Counted from the stretch's first letter, positions 28,782 to 39,259 are shown. The stretch is 64,000 nt of DNA from Streptococcus pseudopneumoniae (GCF_001068775.1 NZ_JWAJ01000077.1:1-64000), one strand, 5' to 3'. The notes: generated by a model not told the origin, from the letters alone. Made by a program: numbers and translations.

Positions 28782-30646
28782 GTGATTTTATTGTTGAAAA
28801 ACTAAGTAAATCCGTTGGGGACAAGACCGTCTTTAAGGATATTTCCTTTATCATTCATGACTTGGACAGAATCGGTCTTATCGGCGTCAATGGAACTGGA
28901 AAAACGACTCTTTTAGATGTTCTTTCAGGAGTTTCAGGTTTTGATGGTGACGTAAGCCCTTTTTCGGCAAAAAATGATTACAAGATTGGCTACTTGACTC
29001 AGGACCCAGATTTTGATGATAACAAGACTGTCTTGGATACTGTTCTATCGAGTGATTTGAAAGAAATCCAGTTGATCCGTGAGTATGAATTGCTCATGCT
29101 CAACTACAGTGAGGACAAGCAGGTACGTTTGGAACGTGTCATGGCGGAGATGGATTCTCTCCAAGCTTGGGAAATTGAGAGTCAGGTCAAGACCGTTCTC
29201 AGCAAGTTGGGAATTCAGGATTTATCAACTCCCGTTGGAGCCCTATCAGGTGGTTTGCGAAGACGGGTTCAGTTGGCGCAAGTCCTTCTGGGCAACCATG
29301 ACCTCTTGTTACTAGATGAACCAACCAACCACTTGGATATTGCGACCATTGAGTGGCTAACCCTCTTCTTGAAAAATTCCAAGAAAACAGTGTTATTTAT
29401 CACCCACGACCGTTACTTCCTAGATGCGCTTTCAACGAGAATTTTCGAGTTGGACAGAGCTGGTTTGACCGAATATCAAGGAAATTATCAAGACTATGTT
29501 CGTCTCAAGGCGGAACAGGATGAGCGCGACGCAGCGCTTCTTCACAAAAAAGAACAGCTTTACAAGCAAGAATTGGCCTGGATGCGTAGACAACCACAAG
29601 CTCGTGCAACCAAGCAACAGGCGCGTATTAATCGTTTCCATGACTTGAAGAAGGAAGTTTCAGATAATAGTGTTGAGACAGACTTAAGCATGAATTTTGA
29701 AACTAGCCGTATCGGTAAAAAGGTCATCGAGTTTAAGGATGTTTCCTTTGCCTATGACGACAAGCCGATTCTGAAACATTTTAACCTTTTGGTCCAAGCC
29801 AAAGACCGTCTCGGAATCGTTGGTGACAATGGTGTTGGTAAGTCAACTCTTCTCAATCTCATTGCGGGAAGTCTTGAGTCGACAGCAGGTCAAGTTGTGA
29901 TTGGGGAAACGGTTCGCATCGCTTATTTCTCTCAACAAATCGAAGGTTTAGATGAAAGTAAGCGGGTTATCAATTACCTGCAAGAAGTGGCAGAAGAGGT
30001 TAAGACCAGTGGTGGCTCTACGACCTCTATCGCGGAGTTATTAGAACAGTTCCTTTTCCCACGTTCAACACACGGCACCTTGATTGAAAAGCTATCAGGT
30101 GGAGAGAAGAAACGTCTTTACCTCCTTAAACTACTCCTCGAAAAACCAAATGTTCTCCTCTTGGATGAGCCAACTAATGACCTAGACATTGCGACCTTAA
30201 CTGTTCTAGAAAATTTCTTACAAGGTTTTGCAGGTCCAGTCTTGACAGTTAGTCACGATCGCTATTTTCTTGATAAGGTGGCGACTAAGATCCTTGCCTT
30301 TGAGAATGGCACCATCCGTCCCTTCTTTGGGCATTATACCGACTACCTAGATGAAAAAGCCTTCGAAGCAGAAGCAACAAGTCAAGTTCAAAAGGCTGAG
30401 AAGGAAAAAGTCGTCAAAGTCCGTGAAGAAAAGAAACGCATGACCTACCAAGAAAAGCAAGAGTGGGCAAGTATTGAAGGCGATATCGAAAACTTGGAGA
30501 ACCGTATTTCTGAGATTGAAGAAGAGATGCAGGCAAATGGCTCTGACTTTGGCAAACTAGCTACCCTTCAAAAAGAGCTGGATGAAAAGAATGAAGCCTT
30601 GCTGGAAAAATATGAACGCTATGAATATTTAAGTGAGTTGGCTTAA
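28778..30646 (+). CDS. ABC-F family ATPase (Uup-like)
   Basis: This 622-residue soluble protein has two ATPase domains and no membrane domain. Walker A sites are GVNGTGKTT (about 37) and GDNGVGKST (about 348). Signatures LSGGLRRR and LSGGEKKR and Walker B LLLDEPTN are each present. A C-terminal coiled coil (about 545-622) follows. ABC-F proteins act on the ribosome; the coiled-coil tail resembles Uup. No resistance-type interdomain arm is evident. It is the third gene of the dapB unit and is followed with a 1-base overlap by a broken gene. Confidence 0.92.
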   Translation: MSDFIVEKLSKSVGDKTVFKDISFIIHDLDRIGLIGVNGTGKTTLLDVLSGVSGFDGDVSPFSAKNDYKIGYLTQDPDFDDNKTVLDTVLSSDLKEIQLIREYELLMLNYSEDKQVRLERVMAEMDSLQAWEIESQVKTVLSKLGIQDLSTPVGALSGGLRRRVQLAQVLLGNHDLLLLDEPTNHLDIATIEWLTLFLKNSKKTVLFITHDRYFLDALSTRIFELDRAGLTEYQGNYQDYVRLKAEQDERDAALLHKKEQLYKQELAWMRRQPQARATKQQARINRFHDLKKEVSDNSVETDLSMNFETSRIGKKVIEFKDVSFAYDDKPILKHFNLLVQAKDRLGIVGDNGVGKSTLLNLIAGSLESTAGQVVIGETVRIAYFSQQIEGLDESKRVINYLQEVAEEVKTSGGSTTSIAELLEQFLFPRSTHGTLIEKLSGGEKKRLYLLKLLLEKPNVLLLDEPTNDLDIATLTVLENFLQGFAGPVLTVSHDRYFLDKVATKILAFENGTIRPFFGHYTDYLDEKAFEAEATSQVQKAEKEKVVKVREEKKRMTYQEKQEWASIEGDIENLENRISEIEEEMQANGSDFGKLATLQKELDEKNEALLEKYERYEYLSELA

Positions 30647-31222
30647 TGGAAGAGAAAATCATCAAATGGAGCAGTAAGAAAATCATTTGGACTATTGTTC
30701 TCTGCTTAGTTGAGTTATCTTTTCTTCTTTGGATCCTATCCCAAGGAGGCACCTGTGGGATTGGTGGTATTAATACTCTTTGTCTTATTCTTAATCATCA
30801 TTGTTGGATGGTTTTTGTATGAACGTTTTCAAATTCTTCTGTCAGATAAAGAGTATTTGAAATGTACGCCTCAAGGATTTTCCTATAAGCCTCATCCAAA
30901 AAAAGAAAGTCAGTTTTATTCTTGGGGACAAGTAGAAACATTTTCTCTTATGAGAATTAAGGGTGGTAGAAGTTCGAGAGACTTTTATCAGATTGAAGTT
31001 TATTTTTTTGACAAAGACCTTGTAAAAACGAAATCTCTATGGAATCGTCTACGAAGTAGATTTACGGTTGGTAAACATTCTAACGTTTTAAAAATTCCAA
31101 TCTACTTACTGGATGTCGGTTTACCAGGCAGAGTATTTGAAACAATGACCTACTTTGAAAGAGAATGGCGTATCCAACAAAATCGTCAAGGCAATCACAA
31201 ATCTAAAAGCAAAAAGAAGTAA
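30646..31222 (+). pseudogene. Frameshifted small membrane protein (PH-like)
   Basis: The gene starts at ATG 30646 on the last base of the preceding stop (TAATG) and reads [15 protein letters not shown] into a hydrophobic helix. It loses frame near 30733-30743. The rest continues one frame over from PKEAPVGLV through a second helix and a soluble domain ending in KSKSKKK at 31222. One extra base, probably in a C-run (CCTATCCC), explains the break. The intact protein would be about 190 residues with two membrane helices and a PH-like domain. A TTG-initiated ORF at 30710 exists but lacks a ribosome site. A sequencing error is possible. Confidence 0.75.
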
Positions 31223-31267
31223 GAACTTCATTCAGTCAATAATAGCAACAATTGAAGAAAAAAATGA

Positions 31268-31312
31268 GAAGTCTTGTACCAAGTGTCAAGGCTTCTTTCT
31301 ATTTCTCTTTTC
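31268..31312 (+). terminator. Terminator before apt
   Basis: GAAGTCTTG/CAAGGCTTC (one wobble) with a 10-nt loop is followed by a T-rich run. Confidence 0.75.
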
Positions 31313-31321
31313 TAAGAAATG

Positions 31322-31330
31322 TGTTATAAT
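31322..31330 (+). promoter_or_regulatory. Extended -10 promoter of apt
   Basis: TGT-TATAAT, with TATAAT at 31325-31330, lies 32 bases before the start codon. Confidence 0.65.
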
Positions 31331-31362
31331 AGAGAGTAAAAATTTTAAAAGAAAGAAATGCT

Positions 31363-31875
31363 ATGAACTTAAAAGATTACATTGCAAGTATTGAAAACTA
31401 CCCTAAGGAAGGAATTGTCTTCCGTGATATCAGTCCCTTGATGGCTGATGGTAATGCCTACAGCTATGCTGTTCGTGAAATCGTCCAATACGCTACTGAC
31501 AAAAAAATCGATATGATTGTTGGACCAGAAGCGCGTGGATTTATCGTTGGATGTCCAGTCGCTTTTGAATTGGGAATCGGTTTTGCGCCTGTTCGTAAAC
31601 CTGGAAAACTACCACGTGAAGTTGTTTCAGCTGACTATGAAAAAGAATATGGTGTTGATACTTTGACTATGCACGCAGATGCTATCAAACCAGGACAACG
31701 TGTTCTTATCGTAGATGACCTCTTGGCAACAGGTGGTACTGTTAAGGCTACCATCGAAATGATTGAAAAATTAGGTGGAGTCGTAGCAGGTTGTGCCTTC
31801 TTGATCGAACTTGATGAGCTTAAAGGTCGTGAAGCTATCGGAGATTACGACTACAAGGTGCTTATGCATTATTAA
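31363..31875 (+). CDS. apt: Adenine phosphoribosyltransferase
   Basis: This 170-residue purine-salvage enzyme makes AMP from adenine and PRPP. The adenine contact FRDISPLM lies at 21-28, GPEARGF near 62-68, and the PRPP loop [13 protein letters not shown] at about 116-128. Length is standard. It is monocistronic between its own promoter and a hairpin terminator. Confidence 0.95.
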   Translation: MNLKDYIASIENYPKEGIVFRDISPLMADGNAYSYAVREIVQYATDKKIDMIVGPEARGFIVGCPVAFELGIGFAPVRKPGKLPREVVSADYEKEYGVDTLTMHADAIKPGQRVLIVDDLLATGGTVKATIEMIEKLGGVVAGCAFLIELDELKGREAIGDYDYKVLMHY

Positions 31876-31878
31876 TGA

Positions 31879-31908
31879 AAAACAGTCCCTAGGGCTGTTT
31901 TCTCTTCA
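31879..31908 (+). terminator. Terminator after apt
   Basis: AAAACAGTCC/GGGCTGTTTT (one wobble) with a 3-nt loop is followed by TCTCTTC. Confidence 0.7.
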
Positions 31909-31947
31909 TCTGATATAAAAAAAGGCTATATCTAGTTAGAGAAAAAC

Positions 31948-31964
31948 TATAATTGAAAACTATA
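31948..31964. promoter_or_regulatory. MET-box-like operator (MtaR/MetR type)
   Basis: TATAATTGAAAACTATA is a 17-bp imperfect palindrome. It differs at one position from the streptococcal MET-box consensus I recall (TATAGTTtnaAACTATA). It covers the -35 of the metA promoter. LysR-type MtaR/MetR regulation of methionine genes is the expected role. Confidence 0.65.
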
Positions 31965-31981
31965 TCTTCTTACAGTATAAT
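31953..31981 (+). promoter_or_regulatory. Promoter of metA
   Basis: TTGAAA (31953-31958), a 17-bp spacer and TATAAT (31976-31981) give a near-consensus promoter. The leader is about 80 nt. Confidence 0.75.
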
Positions 31982-32068
31982 AAAGGGAAGTACTTTCGTC
32001 AGCTGATTTTTTCATTTGATGACTGTATGTTCACTTGAGCCTAAACTTGATACAGTAAGGAGATTTCC

Positions 32069-33013
32069 ATGCCGATTCGAATAGATAAAAAATTACCAGC
32101 AGTTGAGATTTTACGAACGGAAAATATTTTCGTCATGGATGACCAGCGGGCGGCTCATCAGGATATTCGACCACTGAAAATTCTGATTTTAAACTTGATG
32201 CCACAGAAGATGGTTACAGAGACTCAGCTTTTACGACATTTAGCTAATACTCCTTTGCAGTTAGATATTGATTTCTTATATATGGAAAGTCATCAGTCGA
32301 AAACAACTCGTTCTGAACATATGGAGACTTTTTATAAGACTTTCTCGGAAGTTCAAGACCAGTATTTTGATGGCTTGATTATCACAGGAGCACCAGTCGA
32401 ACATCTTCCTTTTGAAGAAGTGGACTACTGGGAGGAATTTACTCAAGTCATTGATTGGTCCAAGACTCATGTCTTTTCAACCCTGCATATTTGCTGGGGA
32501 GCACAGGCTGGCCTCTACTATCGTTACGGCGTAGATAAACACCAGATGGCTCAAAAACTTTCGGGAATTTATCCTCAGGATGTTTTAAAAGAAGGTCATC
32601 TTTTGCTGAGAGGTTTTGATGATTTGTATGTGTCTCCCCATTCTCGTCACACAGAAATTCTCAAAGAAGACATTGTAAATAAAACAAATTTAGAGATCTT
32701 AGCATCTGGAAAAGAAGTGGGAATCTCTATCCTTGCAAGCCGAGATTTAAGAGAAGTTTATAGCTTTGGGCATTTGGAGTATGATCGTGATACGCTAGCC
32801 AAGGAATATTTTAGAGATCTAGATGCTGGTTTAGATCCCCATATACCAGAAAATTATTTCAAAAATGATGACATTCATGAACTCCCATGTATGAGGTGGA
32901 GTTCATCTGCAGCCCTCTTCTTTAGTAACTGGGTAAATTATGCAGTTTACCAAGAAACGCCTTTTGAGTGGAAGAGTGCAGAAGAAGATGTGTCTCATTT
33001 TGGATATTTATAA
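32069..33013 (+). CDS. metA: Homoserine O-acyltransferase MetA, predicted acetyl-CoA type
   Basis: This 314-residue glutamine-amidotransferase-fold enzyme activates homoserine for methionine synthesis. The nucleophile Cys is in HICWGAQAG (about 142), with His in a C-terminal GHLEYD and Glu nearby. Residue 111 is Glu (GAPVEHLPF). In E. coli the equivalent is Gly, and published work on MetA specificity links Glu111 with acetyl-CoA rather than succinyl-CoA use. The protein is therefore probably an acetyltransferase despite its usual succinyltransferase annotation. It precedes dnaD by 8 bases. Confidence 0.92.
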   Translation: MPIRIDKKLPAVEILRTENIFVMDDQRAAHQDIRPLKILILNLMPQKMVTETQLLRHLANTPLQLDIDFLYMESHQSKTTRSEHMETFYKTFSEVQDQYFDGLIITGAPVEHLPFEEVDYWEEFTQVIDWSKTHVFSTLHICWGAQAGLYYRYGVDKHQMAQKLSGIYPQDVLKEGHLLLRGFDDLYVSPHSRHTEILKEDIVNKTNLEILASGKEVGISILASRDLREVYSFGHLEYDRDTLAKEYFRDLDAGLDPHIPENYFKNDDIHELPCMRWSSSAALFFSNWVNYAVYQETPFEWKSAEEDVSHFGYL

Positions 33014-33021
33014 GAGGAATT

Positions 33022-33702
33022 ATGACATATTTAGATGCTTTCAAATCAGGGAATTTGGTCTTACCAAGTGCTCTGTTCTTAAACTACAATCAACTTTTCT
33101 CATCAAGCGATGATTTCTTAGTTTGGCAATTCTTTTACCTACAAAATACAACAGTTTTAGGGGAATTGTCCCCAAGCCAAATTGCTGAGAAAATAGGCAA
33201 GCAAGTCTATGAAGTCAATCAAGCGATTTCCAGATTGACAGAAAAAGGCTTACTCCAATATCGTACGATTGAACTCAATGGAGAAATAGAAGTTATTTTT
33301 GATGCGACCCTTGCTTTGGAACGTTTGGACCAGCTTTTTGAAAAACAAGAACCAAGCCAAGCTGTACCTGCTAAAAATGATTTGAAAGACTTGGTGGAAA
33401 CCTTCCAACAAGAGTTAGGTCGTCTCCTGAGTCCTTTTGAAATTGAAGATTTAGAGAAGAGTTTAAAAGAAGACGGAACCAGTGCTGACCTGATCAAAGA
33501 AGCCTTACGTGAAGCCGTTTTGAATGGAAAACCAAATTGGAAGTACATCCAGGCTATCCTACGAAACTGGCGTCATGAAGGCGTTAAGAGTGTAGTTCAG
33601 GTAGAGGCGAAGCGTCAGGAGAGAGAAGCGACTAATCCTCAAAATGTTCAAGTTTCTGCAGATTTTCAAAATGCTATGGATCTTTGGAAAGACCAATTTT
33701 AA
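33022..33702 (+). CDS. dnaD: DnaD-family replication protein
   Basis: This 226-residue protein has an N-terminal winged-helix DDBH1 region (about 1-95) and a DDBH2 domain (LLSPFEIEDLEKSL... YIQAILRNW, about 133-195). DnaD helps load helicase at replication initiation and restart. The start is MTYLDAF behind AGAGGA; an upstream in-frame ATG lies inside metA and is rejected. The gene follows metA after 8 bases, so it may share the methionine-responsive transcript. Confidence 0.9.
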   Translation: MTYLDAFKSGNLVLPSALFLNYNQLFSSSDDFLVWQFFYLQNTTVLGELSPSQIAEKIGKQVYEVNQAISRLTEKGLLQYRTIELNGEIEVIFDATLALERLDQLFEKQEPSQAVPAKNDLKDLVETFQQELGRLLSPFEIEDLEKSLKEDGTSADLIKEALREAVLNGKPNWKYIQAILRNWRHEGVKSVVQVEAKRQEREATNPQNVQVSADFQNAMDLWKDQF

Positions 33703-33714
33703 GTATTGATAATA

Positions 33715-33765
33715 AAAAATGCCTACAGGCTAGAAAGAAAATCTAGCTTGTGGGCATTTTTCTAT
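33715..33765. terminator. Bidirectional terminator between dnaD and amyA
   Basis: The long stem AAAAATGCCTACAGGCTAG / CTAGCTTGTGGGCATTTTT has small mismatches, with T-runs at both ends. Confidence 0.88.
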
Positions 33766-33771
33766 AAGAAC

Positions 33772-35223
33772 TTAGTTAGCCAGTCCCCATACACTAAGAG
33801 AGCGTTCTGTAACTGGGAAATCTCCATAACCTTCAGCATTAATGGTTACTTGGTCAGGATGGTTACCAAGCAAATCAACAAAGGTTTGGTCAGCCCATTC
33901 CTGACCGACGAACATGATTTTGGAATTTGCTTTGGCATTAGAAATCACGATGGCAAGTGGTGATTGATTGTTAGCTCCTGAACGAATCCAACCGATACAA
34001 TTAGGGTCATCAAAGTAGTCGGTTTGCTCTCCATAAGCCAACTCTTTTCGGATAGCTAGCAAACGGTCGAGGACATCCTTGAAGTCTTCTTGAGCATATT
34101 GACCAGAAATACCATAGTAGTCTCCATAAAAGACACATGGGAGCCCCTGCTCACGCAAAAGAATGAGGGCATAGGCTGCTGGTTTAAACCATTCTTCAAC
34201 AGTGGATTCAAGTGCTTGGCCACGTTGAGTATCATGGTTATCGACAAAGGTTACAGCTCGGTCTGGATTGAGTTGTACTAGACTATCCTCAAATATGGTT
34301 GCCAAATCATAGTTTTCTCCAGCTTTGCTTGCTTCAAAGAGATTTTGGTGAAGGCGAACATCGACAAGATCAAAGCGTTCTTCAATTTTTTCAAGGTAGT
34401 CCAGATTTGCTTCCTTGTCTGGATTCCAGAATTCTCCAAAGACATAGAAATCTTGACCATATTTTTCCTTCATGTCACGGATAAAATTCCCCATAAAGAA
34501 AGAGTCAATGTGTTTGACTGCATCCAAACGGAAACCAGTTACACCAGTCGTTTCCATGAACCAATCAGCCCAGTCATAGATATTTTTTATCACTTCAGGA
34601 TGTTTGAAATCTAGATCGGCATACATGAGATAGTCGTAATTGCCATTCTCATTGTCGACTAATTCCTCATGAGCCCAGCCTTTGTTGTCTCCCTGTATCA
34701 GATAGATTCCAGATTTACGGCGTTTAGCATCGTAGTCAGTTCCAGTAAAGTGGTACCAGTGCCAGTGGAAGTCATTGTAGGTATTTTTTCGTCCATCAAA
34801 AGTAAAACCAGTCCAGCCATTGATGGTAAAAGGTTCTCCTAGTTCCACAGTTCTATCTTCTGGATCCACTTCGATAACTTGAAAAGATTCTAAATGGTCA
34901 GCGGCTGCCTTATGATTGAGTACCACATCGGCCATGGGTTGAATCCCGTGAGATTTTAAAGTTTGGATGGCATGAAGATAGTCTTCTTTAAAACCATACT
35001 TGGTACGTATAGTACCTTTCTGATTGAACTCTCCAAGGTCAAATAGGTCATAGACGCCATAACCAACATCTTTTTCATTTGTTGCTTTAAAAGCAGGTGG
35101 CATCCAAATGTGACTAATGCCTAAGTTAGCTAGGTGTTCAGCGTCGTCAGCTAGGCGCATCCAGTGTTTTCCATCGTGGGGGAGATACCATTCAAAATAT
35201 TGCATTAGGGTTTGATTTTTCAT
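33772..35223 (-). CDS. amyA: Cytoplasmic alpha-amylase (GH13_5)
   Basis: This 483-residue glycoside hydrolase has no signal peptide, so it acts on imported or stored alpha-glucans and maltodextrins. Conserved GH13 regions are DVVLNH (99-104), GFRLDAVKH (230-238, nucleophile D234), FGEFW (262-266, acid/base E264) and FVDNHD (326-331). It is the only sugar gene in the neighbourhood. A perfect palindrome overlapping its -35 predicts maltose/CcpA-type control. Confidence 0.94.
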   Translation of the reverse strand: MKNQTLMQYFEWYLPHDGKHWMRLADDAEHLANLGISHIWMPPAFKATNEKDVGYGVYDLFDLGEFNQKGTIRTKYGFKEDYLHAIQTLKSHGIQPMADVVLNHKAAADHLESFQVIEVDPEDRTVELGEPFTINGWTGFTFDGRKNTYNDFHWHWYHFTGTDYDAKRRKSGIYLIQGDNKGWAHEELVDNENGNYDYLMYADLDFKHPEVIKNIYDWADWFMETTGVTGFRLDAVKHIDSFFMGNFIRDMKEKYGQDFYVFGEFWNPDKEANLDYLEKIEERFDLVDVRLHQNLFEASKAGENYDLATIFEDSLVQLNPDRAVTFVDNHDTQRGQALESTVEEWFKPAAYALILLREQGLPCVFYGDYYGISGQYAQEDFKDVLDRLLAIRKELAYGEQTDYFDDPNCIGWIRSGANNQSPLAIVISNAKANSKIMFVGQEWADQTFVDLLGNHPDQVTINAEGYGDFPVTERSLSVWGLAN

Positions 35224-35255
35224 AGTTTATCCTCTTACTTACAGTGTTGAGAATT

Positions 35256-35284
35256 ATTGTAGCATAAAGTCAGCTTCTGCGCAA
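35256..35284 (-). promoter_or_regulatory. Promoter of amyA
   Basis: On the minus strand TTGCGC (35284-35279), a 17-bp spacer and TGC-TACAAT (35261-35256) precede the gene. The -35 lies within the operator palindrome. Confidence 0.7.
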
Positions 35285-35294
35285 ACGTTTGCGC
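35279..35294. promoter_or_regulatory. LacI-family (MalR/CcpA-type) operator of amyA
   Basis: GCGCAAACGTTTGCGC is a perfect 16-bp palindrome over the amyA -35. It fits the pneumococcal MalR operator core (CGCAAACGTTTGCG) as I recall it and also loosely the cre consensus. It implies repression relieved by maltodextrin or low glucose. Confidence 0.8.
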
Positions 35295-35445
35295 TTAAAT
35301 TAAACTCTTTGAATGTTCTGTCTATTTTTTGAAGAATGGGCAGAGACCTGCAAAAATTGAAATACTATAAAAGAATTATAGAAAGATTTACATCCTGCTC
35401 TTGTCATGAAGAGTGATGGGATAAAAGCTGTAAATGGTTTCTATT

Positions 35446-35474
35446 TTGTGAATTGTCACAAAATTTGTTATAAT
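35446..35474 (+). promoter_or_regulatory. Promoter of the rRNA methyltransferase / aro gene series
   Basis: TTGTGA (35446-35451), 17 bp, and TGT-TATAAT (35469-35474) are present. The ATG follows 7 nt later with no ribosome site, predicting a leaderless mRNA. Confidence 0.75.
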
Positions 35475-35481
35475 AGTATTT

Positions 35482-36645
35482 ATGAAAAAAGTATTCGTCA
35501 GCCGACGTGTTGAAAAAAAGCTAAATAAGGGTCAGGTAGTTTTGGAGGAAATTGACTTTCCAGCTCTATCTGAAACTGATCAGGAAGTCGAGCTATTTAG
35601 TCAAGATAAACAGTTTTTGGGTAAGGCTTATCTATCTCGTCAAAATAAAGGGATTGGTTGGTTCGTAACTAATCAGAAAGTTTCTTTTGACCAAAAATTC
35701 TTTGAAAGTTTGTTTGAAAAAGCCAAACAAAGACGTTCTGCTTACTATCAAGATGAGTTGACAACTGCCTTTCGTTTGTTTAATCAAGAAGGCGATGGTT
35801 TTGGTGGAATGACTTTGGATCTCTATGGAGATTATGTTGTTTTTTCTTGGTATAACTCCTATATCCATGGACTTCGCCAACAGATTTTAGCAGCTTTTGC
35901 TCAGGTTTTCCCTGAAGTCTTAGGTGCCTATGAAAAGATTCGTTTTAAAGATCTAGACTATGAGTCTGCCCATATCTATGGTCAAGAAGCACCAGAAAAT
36001 TTTACAGTTCTTGAGAATGGTGTCCTCTATCAAGTCTTTATGAACGACGGTCTTATGACAGGCATCTTCTTGGACCAACATGAAGTGCGTGGTAGCTTGG
36101 TTGATGGTTTAGCCATGGGCAAGTCCTTGCTAAACATGTTTTCCTATACAGCAGCTTTCTCAGTTGCTACAGCTATGGGGGGAGCTAGTGAAACAACCTC
36201 TGTAGACCTAGCCAAACGTTCAAGAGAACTATCAGAAGCTCATTTTCATGCCAATGGACTCAGTCTTGACAGTCATCGTTTCATCGTCATGGATGTCTTT
36301 GAATACTTTAAATACGCTAAACGTAAGGGCTTGTCTTATGATGTGATCGTTCTGGATCCACCTAGCTTTGCCCGTAATAAAAAGCAAACTTTCTCTGTAG
36401 CTAAGGACTATCACAAGTTGATTTCCCAGAGTTTAGAGATTTTAAATCCGGGAGGTATGATTATTGCTAGCACCAATGCTGCTAATGTTTCCCGTCAAAA
36501 ATTTATAGAACAAATCGACAAAGGATTCGCAGGAAGAAAATATCAGGTTCTTCAAAAGTATGGACTTCCAGCAGACTTTGTCTACAATGAAAAAGATGAA
36601 AGTAGTAATTACCTCAAGGTGATTAGCATGAAGGTAACTAAATGA
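35482..36645 (+). CDS. Class I SAM-dependent rRNA methyltransferase (RlmI/YwbD-like)
   Basis: This 387-residue protein of COG1092 type has an N-terminal PUA-like RNA-binding domain (about 1-75) and a C-terminal Rossmann methyltransferase. Motif I is [16 protein letters not shown] (about 214-229) and motif IV is VLDPPSFAR (about 291-299). E. coli RlmI makes 5-methylcytosine in 23S rRNA; the exact target here is inferred only. The start is leaderless-type. It overlaps aroD by 4 bases, so it heads the aromatic operon. Confidence 0.86.
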   Translation: MKKVFVSRRVEKKLNKGQVVLEEIDFPALSETDQEVELFSQDKQFLGKAYLSRQNKGIGWFVTNQKVSFDQKFFESLFEKAKQRRSAYYQDELTTAFRLFNQEGDGFGGMTLDLYGDYVVFSWYNSYIHGLRQQILAAFAQVFPEVLGAYEKIRFKDLDYESAHIYGQEAPENFTVLENGVLYQVFMNDGLMTGIFLDQHEVRGSLVDGLAMGKSLLNMFSYTAAFSVATAMGGASETTSVDLAKRSRELSEAHFHANGLSLDSHRFIVMDVFEYFKYAKRKGLSYDVIVLDPPSFARNKKQTFSVAKDYHKLISQSLEILNPGGMIIASTNAANVSRQKFIEQIDKGFAGRKYQVLQKYGLPADFVYNEKDESSNYLKVISMKVTK

Positions 36646-37319
36646 AATTAGTCGTTTCAGTAATGCCAAAGAGTTTGGAAGAGGCGCAAGGAATCGATGC
36701 CATGCGGTATATTGATGCTGATATCATTGAGTGGCGTGCCGATTTTCTACCAAAGGAAGCTATTTTACAGGTGGCGCCTGCCATTTTTGAAAAGTTTGCA
36801 GGTCGCGAACTTCTCTTTACCTTGCGCACTCGTGCTGAAGGAGGAGAGATTGACCTGTCATCGGAAGACTATGTTCAGATCATCAAGGATGTGGCCCAAC
36901 TCTATCAACCTGAATACCTTGATTTTGAGTATTTTGCTCACAAGGATGTTTTTGAGCAGATGCTAGATTTTCCAAATTTGGTTTTGAGTTACCATAATTT
37001 CCAGGAAACTCCAGATAATATGATGGAAATTTTGTCAGAACTAACTAGCCTAACTCCGAAAGTAGTTAAGGTATCTGTAATGGCACATACAGCACAAGAT
37101 GTATTAGACCTCATGAATTTCACACGAGGATTTAAAACTCTCAACCCTGAACAAGAATATGTAACTATTTCTATGGGCAAAGTGGGTAAGGTATCTCGTA
37201 TCACTTCAGATGTAACGGGTTCAAGTTGGTCATTTGCAAGTTTAGATGCAGCAAGTGCCCCAGGACAAATCTCACTCTCCAATATGGTAAAAATTCGGGA
37301 GATTTTGAATGAAGATTAA
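36642..37319 (+). CDS. aroD: 3-dehydroquinate dehydratase, type I
   Basis: This 225-residue shikimate-pathway enzyme forms a Schiff base with dehydroquinate. The catalytic Lys is in KVVKVSVMA (about 145-153) and the His in [10 protein letters not shown] (about 120-129). It overlaps the upstream methyltransferase by 4 bases and aroE by 11, indicating tight translational coupling. Confidence 0.94.
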   Translation: MKLVVSVMPKSLEEAQGIDAMRYIDADIIEWRADFLPKEAILQVAPAIFEKFAGRELLFTLRTRAEGGEIDLSSEDYVQIIKDVAQLYQPEYLDFEYFAHKDVFEQMLDFPNLVLSYHNFQETPDNMMEILSELTSLTPKVVKVSVMAHTAQDVLDLMNFTRGFKTLNPEQEYVTISMGKVGKVSRITSDVTGSSWSFASLDAASAPGQISLSNMVKIREILNED

Positions 37320-38166
37320 TGGCTACACACGTCTGGCAGCTGTGGTCGCAAATCCTATCAAACATTCCATTTCTCCTTTCATTCATAATAGTGCTTTTGA
37401 GGCAACAGATACAAACGGTGTCTATCTAGCCTGGGAGGTTGAAGCGACTGACTTGGCAGAAACAGTTGCAAATATTCGTCGCTATCAGATGTATGGAATC
37501 AATCTTTCTATGCCCTACAAGGAGCAAGTGATTCCTTATCTGGACCAGTTGAGTGAGGAAGCTTGTCTTATTGGTGCAGTTAATACAGTTGTGAATCGAG
37601 AGGGAACTTTAATCGGATATAACACAGATGGCAAGGGATTTTTTAAGAGCTTGCCTTCTTTTAAAATATCTGGGAAAAAAATGGTATTGTTAGGAGCAGG
37701 CGGTGCAGCCAAGGCAATTTTGGCGCAGGCAATCTTGGATGGAGTCAGTCAAGTTTCTGTCTCTGTACGTTCGGCTTCAATAGAAAAAACAAGACCTTAC
37801 TTAGAAAAACTACAAAATGAAACAGGGTTTAAAGTAGATTTATTTGCTTTAGAAGATGTTTCTGAACTGCAAGCAAGGATTACTGATTCGGATTTACTGG
37901 TAAATGCGACCAGTGTTGGCATGGATGGAGTATCTCTGCCAATCCCAGCAAGTGTCGTTTTACCAGAGAAGCTTTTGGTAGCTGATGTGATTTATCAACC
38001 CTTTGAGACACCATTTTTAAATTGGGCAAGAAACCAGGGCAATCATGCTGTTAATGGCTTGGGCATGTTGCTTTACCAAGCCGCTGAAGCTTTTCAGTTA
38101 TGGACCGGAAAGGAAATGCCAACCGATCAAATCTGGGAATTACTAAAACAAAAGTATCAAAAATGA
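37309..38166 (+). CDS. aroE: Shikimate dehydrogenase
   Basis: This 285-residue NADPH-dependent enzyme reduces 3-dehydroshikimate to shikimate. The substrate site is SISPFIHN (about 22-29), MPYKE (about 67-71, catalytic Lys) and NTDGKG (about 105-110). The cofactor loop GAGGAAKAI lies near 127-135. It lies between aroD and aroB. Confidence 0.94.
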   Translation: MKINGYTRLAAVVANPIKHSISPFIHNSAFEATDTNGVYLAWEVEATDLAETVANIRRYQMYGINLSMPYKEQVIPYLDQLSEEACLIGAVNTVVNREGTLIGYNTDGKGFFKSLPSFKISGKKMVLLGAGGAAKAILAQAILDGVSQVSVSVRSASIEKTRPYLEKLQNETGFKVDLFALEDVSELQARITDSDLLVNATSVGMDGVSLPIPASVVLPEKLLVADVIYQPFETPFLNWARNQGNHAVNGLGMLLYQAAEAFQLWTGKEMPTDQIWELLKQKYQK

Positions 38167-38182
38167 AAAAAGGAGAACTGCG

Positions 38183-39250
38183 ATGAAAATCAGAATAGAC
38201 CTTCCCCACCATCCTTATGATATTCAGATTGAAAAAGGATGCCTGTCTCAAGCAGGAAAATGGTTGAGGAAACTTTGGCAACCGCAAAAAGTCGTTATCA
38301 TTACGGATAACCATGTGGCTTCTCTCTATGCAGAAAAGGTCAAATTGAGTTTGGAGGATGCTGGCTTTCAAGTGGCAGTTTTTGACTTTTTAGAGGGCGA
38401 AGAACGAAAAAATCTGACTACAGTTCAAAAAGTCTATGAATTTCTAGTTAAGCAAGACTTGACTCGCAGTGATGGCATCGTTGCACTCGGTGGTGGAGTG
38501 GTCGGAGACTTAGCTGGTTTTGTAGCCTCAACCTATATGCGAGGTATTCACTTTGTTCAAATTCCGACTAGCTTGACAGCTCAAGTTGACTCTTCAATCG
38601 GGGGTAAGACAGGAGTGAATACTCCTTTTGCCAAGAATATGGTGGGAACTTTTGCCCAGCCAGATGGTGTTTTGATTGACCCAAACGTTCTTGAAACCTT
38701 AGGGAAGAGAGAATTGATTGAAGGAATGGGTGAAGTCATCAAGTATGGCTTAATTGAAGATCCAGAACTATGGGACTTATTATCTGAAATGGATGGTTCT
38801 GTAGAGAGTATTTTGGAGCATTCAGAAAGTTTGATTGAGCATTCTTGCCAGGTGAAGCGAAAGATGGTGGTTGAGGATGAATTGGACAATGGCATTCGTC
38901 TGTATCTCAACTTTGGTCATACAATCGGCCATGCTATTGAAGCAACTGCTGGTTATGGACGTGTCATGCATGGTGAGGCAGTAGCGATGGGAATGGTTCA
39001 GGTTTCTAAGGTAGCAGAACAAAAAGGCCTTATGCCAGCTGGAATCACTCAGTCTATCAGAGAAATGTGTCAAAAATTTGGCCTTCCTGTTGATTATGAA
39101 AACTGGGATCTTGATAAGCTTTATCAGGCTTTGATTCATGATAAAAAAGCGCGTGGCAACACTATGAAATTAGTCCTGGTACCAGAACTTGGTTCAGCAA
39201 GGATTCACCCAGTTTCTCTCGAAGAAATGAAAGATTACTTAGTAAAATAA
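38183..39250 (+). CDS. aroB: 3-dehydroquinate synthase
   Basis: This 355-residue NAD- and metal-dependent enzyme converts DAHP to 3-dehydroquinate. [14 protein letters not shown] lies near 107-120, [19 protein letters not shown] (split) near 132-150, and metal-binding [11 protein letters not shown] near 250-260. It has an AAAGGAG ribosome site and follows aroE by 16 bases. Confidence 0.95.
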   Translation: MKIRIDLPHHPYDIQIEKGCLSQAGKWLRKLWQPQKVVIITDNHVASLYAEKVKLSLEDAGFQVAVFDFLEGEERKNLTTVQKVYEFLVKQDLTRSDGIVALGGGVVGDLAGFVASTYMRGIHFVQIPTSLTAQVDSSIGGKTGVNTPFAKNMVGTFAQPDGVLIDPNVLETLGKRELIEGMGEVIKYGLIEDPELWDLLSEMDGSVESILEHSESLIEHSCQVKRKMVVEDELDNGIRLYLNFGHTIGHAIEATAGYGRVMHGEAVAMGMVQVSKVAEQKGLMPAGITQSIREMCQKFGLPVDYENWDLDKLYQALIHDKKARGNTMKLVLVPELGSARIHPVSLEEMKDYLVK

Positions 39251-39259
39251 GGAGAATGT

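Noticed and set aside
30710-31222. 170-codon ORF taken as an intact gene
   Set aside because: It needs a TTG start without a ribosome site, and its natural N-terminus is encoded upstream in another frame from ATG 30646.
31155-31394. 79-codon ORF between the broken membrane protein and apt
   Set aside because: It runs through a terminator hairpin and the apt promoter; composition is lysine/phenylalanine-rich noise.
33706-33963. 85-codon ORF over the dnaD-amyA terminator
   Set aside because: It lies in the terminator and antisense to amyA, with no start signal.
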